From assembly GCF_000379125.1 (NCBI RefSeq), contig NZ_KB900626.1:1459748-1523747 (forward strand): DNA of 64,000 nucleotides, in the 5' to 3' direction. Shown piece after piece: positions 60,759 through 64,000 of the stretch (within the stretch, counting starts at the first letter, position 1; each line of letters starts with the position of its first letter). Position numbers and translations under genes: made by a program. Origin of the DNA: Methylosinus sp. LW4. GTDB lineage: Bacteria; Pseudomonadota; Alphaproteobacteria; Rhizobiales; Beijerinckiaceae. The notes beneath the pieces were generated by a model that saw only the letters and a program-made list of their open reading frames with translations, was not told the DNA's origin and ran no database searches.

Positions 60759-62024
60759 TTAGGCGCGCCGACATCGAGCCGCGCCGCGGCGTCTCGCCGA
60801 AAGGCGCTCCAGCAGCCGCTCCCAGCTGTCGAGAGCCACGCGCTTGTCGAACTCTTCCATGCAAAGCCGACGCGCCCTCGCGCCAATGTCTCGGCGCCGG
60901 TCCGGGTCCTGCGCGAGCGTCAAAATCCGCGCGGCCAGCTGCTCTCCATCGCCTTGCGGCGACACGCAGCCGAGATCCTCTCGTCTGACGATCCGCGCGA
61001 TTTCGCCGTCGTCATCGCCGATGAAAATGGTCGGACGACCGGCAGCGGCGACGCCGTAGAATTTGCTCGGCACGATCGAGCCCTCGAGATCGGGCCGCAA
61101 GCACACGAGATGCACATCCGCAGCCGACAAACTCTCCGAAAGGCGCTCGCGCGGCTGGTAGGGCGCGAATAAAACGTCCTGCAGCCCCTTGGCGCGCAGC
61201 TCCCGCGCGAAGGCGTCGTAGAGCGCGCCTCCCCCTATGAATAGCCAGCGAATTTTCGGATTCGTCGACGAGGCGCCGCTCAGCCGTTCGATCGCGCCCA
61301 GCGGAGCGCGATAATCATGCGCGCGCCCGAGATTGCCCGAATAGCCCACGACAAAAGCGCCATCGAGCCCCCATTCCTTCCGCGCCGGATTGTCCTTTGG
61401 CGCAATGGGCCGGATCAGCTCGGCGTCGGCCCAATTCGGAATAACGGCGATGCGATCCGACGCCACGCCGAGCGAAGACAGTCGCTCCGCCATTTTTTCG
61501 CCCAGCGCCACATTCATCGCCGCCGAGCGCAATGACGCGTTGCGCAGCATGCGAAGCGCGCCATAGACGAAATGCGGAAGCTGGCGCCGGCCGAGCCCTA
61601 CAGCCTCTGCGACCTCTGGAAACAGATCCTGTATCCAATTGACCAGCAGCGCGCCTCTCCAATGCGCGATTGGCGCGACGACGACGGACAGCATCGGCGG
61701 ATCGGTTTCCGCGATGATCGTGTCTCCGGCTTGCGCCAATCGCAGGAGCCGCCACGCTGCGGAGAAATAGAAGGTCGCGTAATCGACAGCCCGGCCGATG
61801 AGATCGCCGCGGCCGAAATGCGACGTCCACACCCTAAAAACCTCGACCCCGCCGATGACCTCATGAGCCGGCAGGAGATCATTCGGCGCATCATATCGTT
61901 GCCGAGACGTGATGACGCGGACATCATGCCCACGCGCGCGCAATCCGAACGCAAGATCGGACAACATCTGGCTCGTCGCCGAATGGTCCGGGTAGAAATA
62001 GCGGTTCACGAAAATCAGCATCAC
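60759..62024 (-). CDS. GT4 glycosyltransferase (WbuB-like), fourth of the locus
   Basis: 421 residues. IFVNRYFYPDHSATSQMLSDLAFGL is the WbuB-type start; VNWIQDLFPEVAEAVGL, IPNWADAELIRPI, GYSGNLGRAHD and GAALYDAFARELRAKGL-like blocks follow, and KFYGVAAAGRPTIFIGDDDGEIA is the donor loop. Probably transfers GlcNAc-like or fucosamine-like sugars; WbuB family. Convergent with the acyltransferase. Confidence 0.85.
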   Translation of the reverse strand: MMLIFVNRYFYPDHSATSQMLSDLAFGLRARGHDVRVITSRQRYDAPNDLLPAHEVIGGVEVFRVWTSHFGRGDLIGRAVDYATFYFSAAWRLLRLAQAGDTIIAETDPPMLSVVVAPIAHWRGALLVNWIQDLFPEVAEAVGLGRRQLPHFVYGALRMLRNASLRSAAMNVALGEKMAERLSSLGVASDRIAVIPNWADAELIRPIAPKDNPARKEWGLDGAFVVGYSGNLGRAHDYRAPLGAIERLSGASSTNPKIRWLFIGGGALYDAFARELRAKGLQDVLFAPYQPRERLSESLSAADVHLVCLRPDLEGSIVPSKFYGVAAAGRPTIFIGDDDGEIARIVRREDLGCVSPQGDGEQLAARILTLAQDPDRRRDIGARARRLCMEEFDKRVALDSWERLLERLSARRRGAARCRRA

Positions 62025-62057
62025 GACTCCGAGTGCGGCGGCGCTCGAAGCCGGCGC

Positions 62058-63854
62058 TCAGCTATTACGCCGAATGAAGCTGTTCCCCAAGGCCAGCACA
62101 TCCATCTTGGTTCTCGAGAAGCAGTCGAGCGCCTCCTCGGGCCTGCATACCAAGGGCTCGTTCTCGTTGAACGACGTGTTGAGCACCATGGGCACGCCGG
62201 TCCGCTGTCGAAACGCCTCGATCAATCCCCAATAGCGCGGATTGGTCTCGCGGTGAACAGTCTGCAGGCGTCCCGAACCGTCGACATGGGTGACTGCGGG
62301 TATCATCGCGCGCTTCTCTTCCCTTATCTGAAACACTTGCATCATGAACGGCGCATCGCCATCCTCCTCGAACCACTGCGCGACGCTCTCCCTTTGGATC
62401 GAGGGCGCAAAAGGACGAAAGCTCTCGCGACGCTTTATTTTCAGATTTAGAATGTCCTTCATGTCGGCGCGGCGCGGATCGCAAATAATCGATCGATTTC
62501 CCAGCGCGCGCGGACCCCACTCCATCCGTCCTTGGAACCAGCCGACGACCTCGCCCTGCGCTATCGCCTCCGCGGCTCGCGCGCACAAAGCCGCCTCGTC
62601 TTCGATATGCTCGACGACGCAATTCTGGCCCTCCAGTTCCGCCCCGCGCGCGGCGAGCAGAGCCGCGATCGACTTGTCGTCATAGCGAGGACCGAGATAG
62701 GCGTGATCCATCACGCTTCGGCCCGATATCCTATCCCCCGAAAGCGCCGTCGTAGACGATGCGCCTTGGACGACGCCCCCGAGCCGGCTCCAGACCTGCA
62801 TCGCCGCGCCGATCGCTCCGCCGGCGTCACCCGCCGCAGACTGAATATAGACCCGGCTGAACGGCGAATAGCGCTTGATCTTGCCATTGGCGACAGAATT
62901 CATCGCGCAGCCCCCGGCGAGCGTGAGATCGGAATGACGATATCGCTCGTGAAGCGCGCTCAGCAAATGAAAGAACGCTTCTTCATACATCGCCTGCGCA
63001 GAACGCGCGATATCGAGATGGCGCTCCTCCAGAGGCTCGTACTTCGCTCGCGCAGGTCCGAGCAATTCTTCGAGCGCCGGACTGTAGAGCGCGCCGACAT
63101 GAGGCGCGCCGCCGGTCCATTCATATGCGATTTTTTCCTTATGATGGCGGAAATAGCCGAGATCGAGCGTGAACGCGCCATTGTCCTCGAGCCGAAGAAT
63201 ACGCCGCATCGCGCTCATGAATTGCGGGCGTCCATAGGGCGCGAGCCCCATGACCTTATATTCGTCGCCATAGTGTGGAAAGCCGAGATATTGTGTGATC
63301 GCCTGATAGAAGATCCCGAGCGAATGCGGGAAATAGACACGACCGTCGATCGACACGCCATTTCGATCGCCCATGCCCCAAGCGGCGCTCGAAAAGTCGC
63401 CGAACCCATCCAACGACAGAGCCACCGCGTGCTCGAAAGGCGAGACCAGAAATGCAGATGCGACATGAGCGACATGATGCTCGATGCGATGGATCTCGCC
63501 CTTGAAATTCGCTCCCGGAAACGCGCTCGCCAAATCCGTTTCGATCGACCGTCGCTTTGTCTGATTGCGGATGCGATCCACAATGAGCGAAAGATCGGGA
63601 CGCGTCTTCAGCGAATAGCCGATCTTACGAAAGATGCTCGCCTTCGGATCAGAGCTCACCGCGACATGCGCGACATCAACGAGCGTCACGCCGCCTTCCT
63701 CGAGGCAATAGCGAATGGCTTCCGAGGGAAAGCCCGCCCAATGCTTGACGCGGCGGAATCTCTCCTCCTCCGCCGCCGCGACGATGGCGCCGTCACGCAC
63801 GAGACAGGCCGATGCGTCGCCATGATAGGCGTTGAGCCCGAGTATGATCGCCAC
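62058..63854 (-). CDS. Carbamoyltransferase (NodU/CmcH family)
   Basis: 598 residues. ILGLNAYHGDASACLVRDG starts the Kae1-like N-terminal domain; HRIEHHVAHVASAFLVSPFEHAVALSLDGFGDFSSAAWG contains the metal-binding HxxxH, and the C-terminal YrdC-like part has GRMEWGPRALGNRSIICDPR and VNTSFNENEPLV. It moves a carbamoyl group from carbamoyl phosphate to a sugar hydroxyl. In NodU this decorates Nod factors; here a polysaccharide decoration is the simplest idea. It is 33 nt upstream of the WbuB-like gene on the same strand. Confidence 0.92.
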   Translation of the reverse strand: MAIILGLNAYHGDASACLVRDGAIVAAAEEERFRRVKHWAGFPSEAIRYCLEEGGVTLVDVAHVAVSSDPKASIFRKIGYSLKTRPDLSLIVDRIRNQTKRRSIETDLASAFPGANFKGEIHRIEHHVAHVASAFLVSPFEHAVALSLDGFGDFSSAAWGMGDRNGVSIDGRVYFPHSLGIFYQAITQYLGFPHYGDEYKVMGLAPYGRPQFMSAMRRILRLEDNGAFTLDLGYFRHHKEKIAYEWTGGAPHVGALYSPALEELLGPARAKYEPLEERHLDIARSAQAMYEEAFFHLLSALHERYRHSDLTLAGGCAMNSVANGKIKRYSPFSRVYIQSAAGDAGGAIGAAMQVWSRLGGVVQGASSTTALSGDRISGRSVMDHAYLGPRYDDKSIAALLAARGAELEGQNCVVEHIEDEAALCARAAEAIAQGEVVGWFQGRMEWGPRALGNRSIICDPRRADMKDILNLKIKRRESFRPFAPSIQRESVAQWFEEDGDAPFMMQVFQIREEKRAMIPAVTHVDGSGRLQTVHRETNPRYWGLIEAFRQRTGVPMVLNTSFNENEPLVCRPEEALDCFSRTKMDVLALGNSFIRRNS

Positions 63855-63912
63855 GCTATCTCCTTTCCGGAGGACCTGTTCCTCCGCCTCGCGCCGAGTG
63901 AAATAGCGCGGA

Positions 63913-64000
63913 TTATCGCAGGCCCAGCCGCGCCATCATCTTCAGCAGCCCGACGCGCGAGACGCCGAGGCGGCGGGCCGCGGCGCTGTGATTGTGTTCG
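63913..64000 (-). CDS. C-terminus of a Fis-type (NtrC-like) regulator, 5' part outside window
   Basis: Only the last ~29 residues are in view: HNHSAAARRLGVSRVGLLKMM then ARLGLR and stop. The NHSAAARRLGVSR...LLKMM pattern is the Fis-type helix-turn-helix that ends sigma-54 activators. It would regulate nearby genes, possibly this polysaccharide locus, but the AAA domain is not visible, so sigma-54 dependence is inferred. Confidence 0.7.
   Translation of the reverse strand, partial: EHNHSAAARRLGVSRVGLLKMMARLGLR

Overview
The window looks like chromosome of an alphaproteobacterial (type II, Methylosinus/Methylocystis-like) methanotroph. This rests on gene content and not on any database search: a stand-alone pmoC for particulate methane monooxygenase with all expected metal ligands, an NAD-linked molybdenum formate dehydrogenase operon (fdsGBA, fdhD, fdsD) under a LysR regulator, PEP carboxylase as expected for the serine cycle, two phasin-type genes for polyhydroxybutyrate granules, an Irr-type Fur regulator and a high-GC codon pattern. 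No phage, integrase, transposase or CRISPR array is visible.

Layout. 1-2.0 kb: end of tolA and tolB, but no pal next to them. 2.1-8.6 kb: a nucleotidyltransferase, then on the minus strand a large multi-PAS histidine kinase (PdhS/PleC-like), a cytosine deaminase of the yeast Fcy1 type and 5-oxoprolinase pxpA-pxpB-pxpC, tightly overlapping. 8.8-10.2 kb: two phasin-type genes, the first behind a perfect palindrome resembling a PhaR operator. 10.2-12.7 kb: minus-strand unit of a membrane protein, bioB and aroE. 12.8-13.4 kb: ParD/ParE-type toxin-antitoxin pair whose toxin lacks a normal start codon. 13.6-19.5 kb: ppc and a type V autotransporter. 19.5-22.7 kb: a Ser-rich four-repeat protein, galE and galU. 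22.8-26.3 kb: a DUF4160/DUF2442-HTH pair, irr, a lytic transglycosylase, a cyclic-nucleotide-binding membrane protein. 26.3-33.6 kb: formate dehydrogenase operon, interrupted by an inverted pair of palindromic repeats. 33.8-41.3 kb: a small protein, an acyltransferase, archaeal-type proS, a set of small exported proteins including three related TonB-C-like ones, and a D,D-carboxypeptidase. 41.3-46.5 kb: CobW GTPase, PPOX protein, kup, comF, grxC, DUF1178. 46.7-47.8 kb: pmoC with a strong terminator, then a convergent tRNA-Phe(GAA).

48.4-63.9 kb is an exopolysaccharide locus of the Wzx/Wzy type: four GT4 glycosyltransferases, a Wzz/BY-kinase fusion, a polymerase, a flippase, a polysaccharide deacetylase, a secreted clan-A-like glycoside hydrolase, an acyltransferase and a NodU-type carbamoyltransferase. 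It starts after a 660-bp gene-free, AT-rich stretch. No initiating phosphoglycosyltransferase and no Wza-type exporter are in view, so the locus probably continues past the window, where the C-terminus of a Fis-type (NtrC-like) regulator begins. GalE and GalU could supply UDP-galactose and UDP-glucose to it. The least explained items are the three tandem TonB-C-like exported proteins, the four-repeat Ser-rich protein, the Fcy1-type deaminase coupled to pxpA and the ATT-start toxin.
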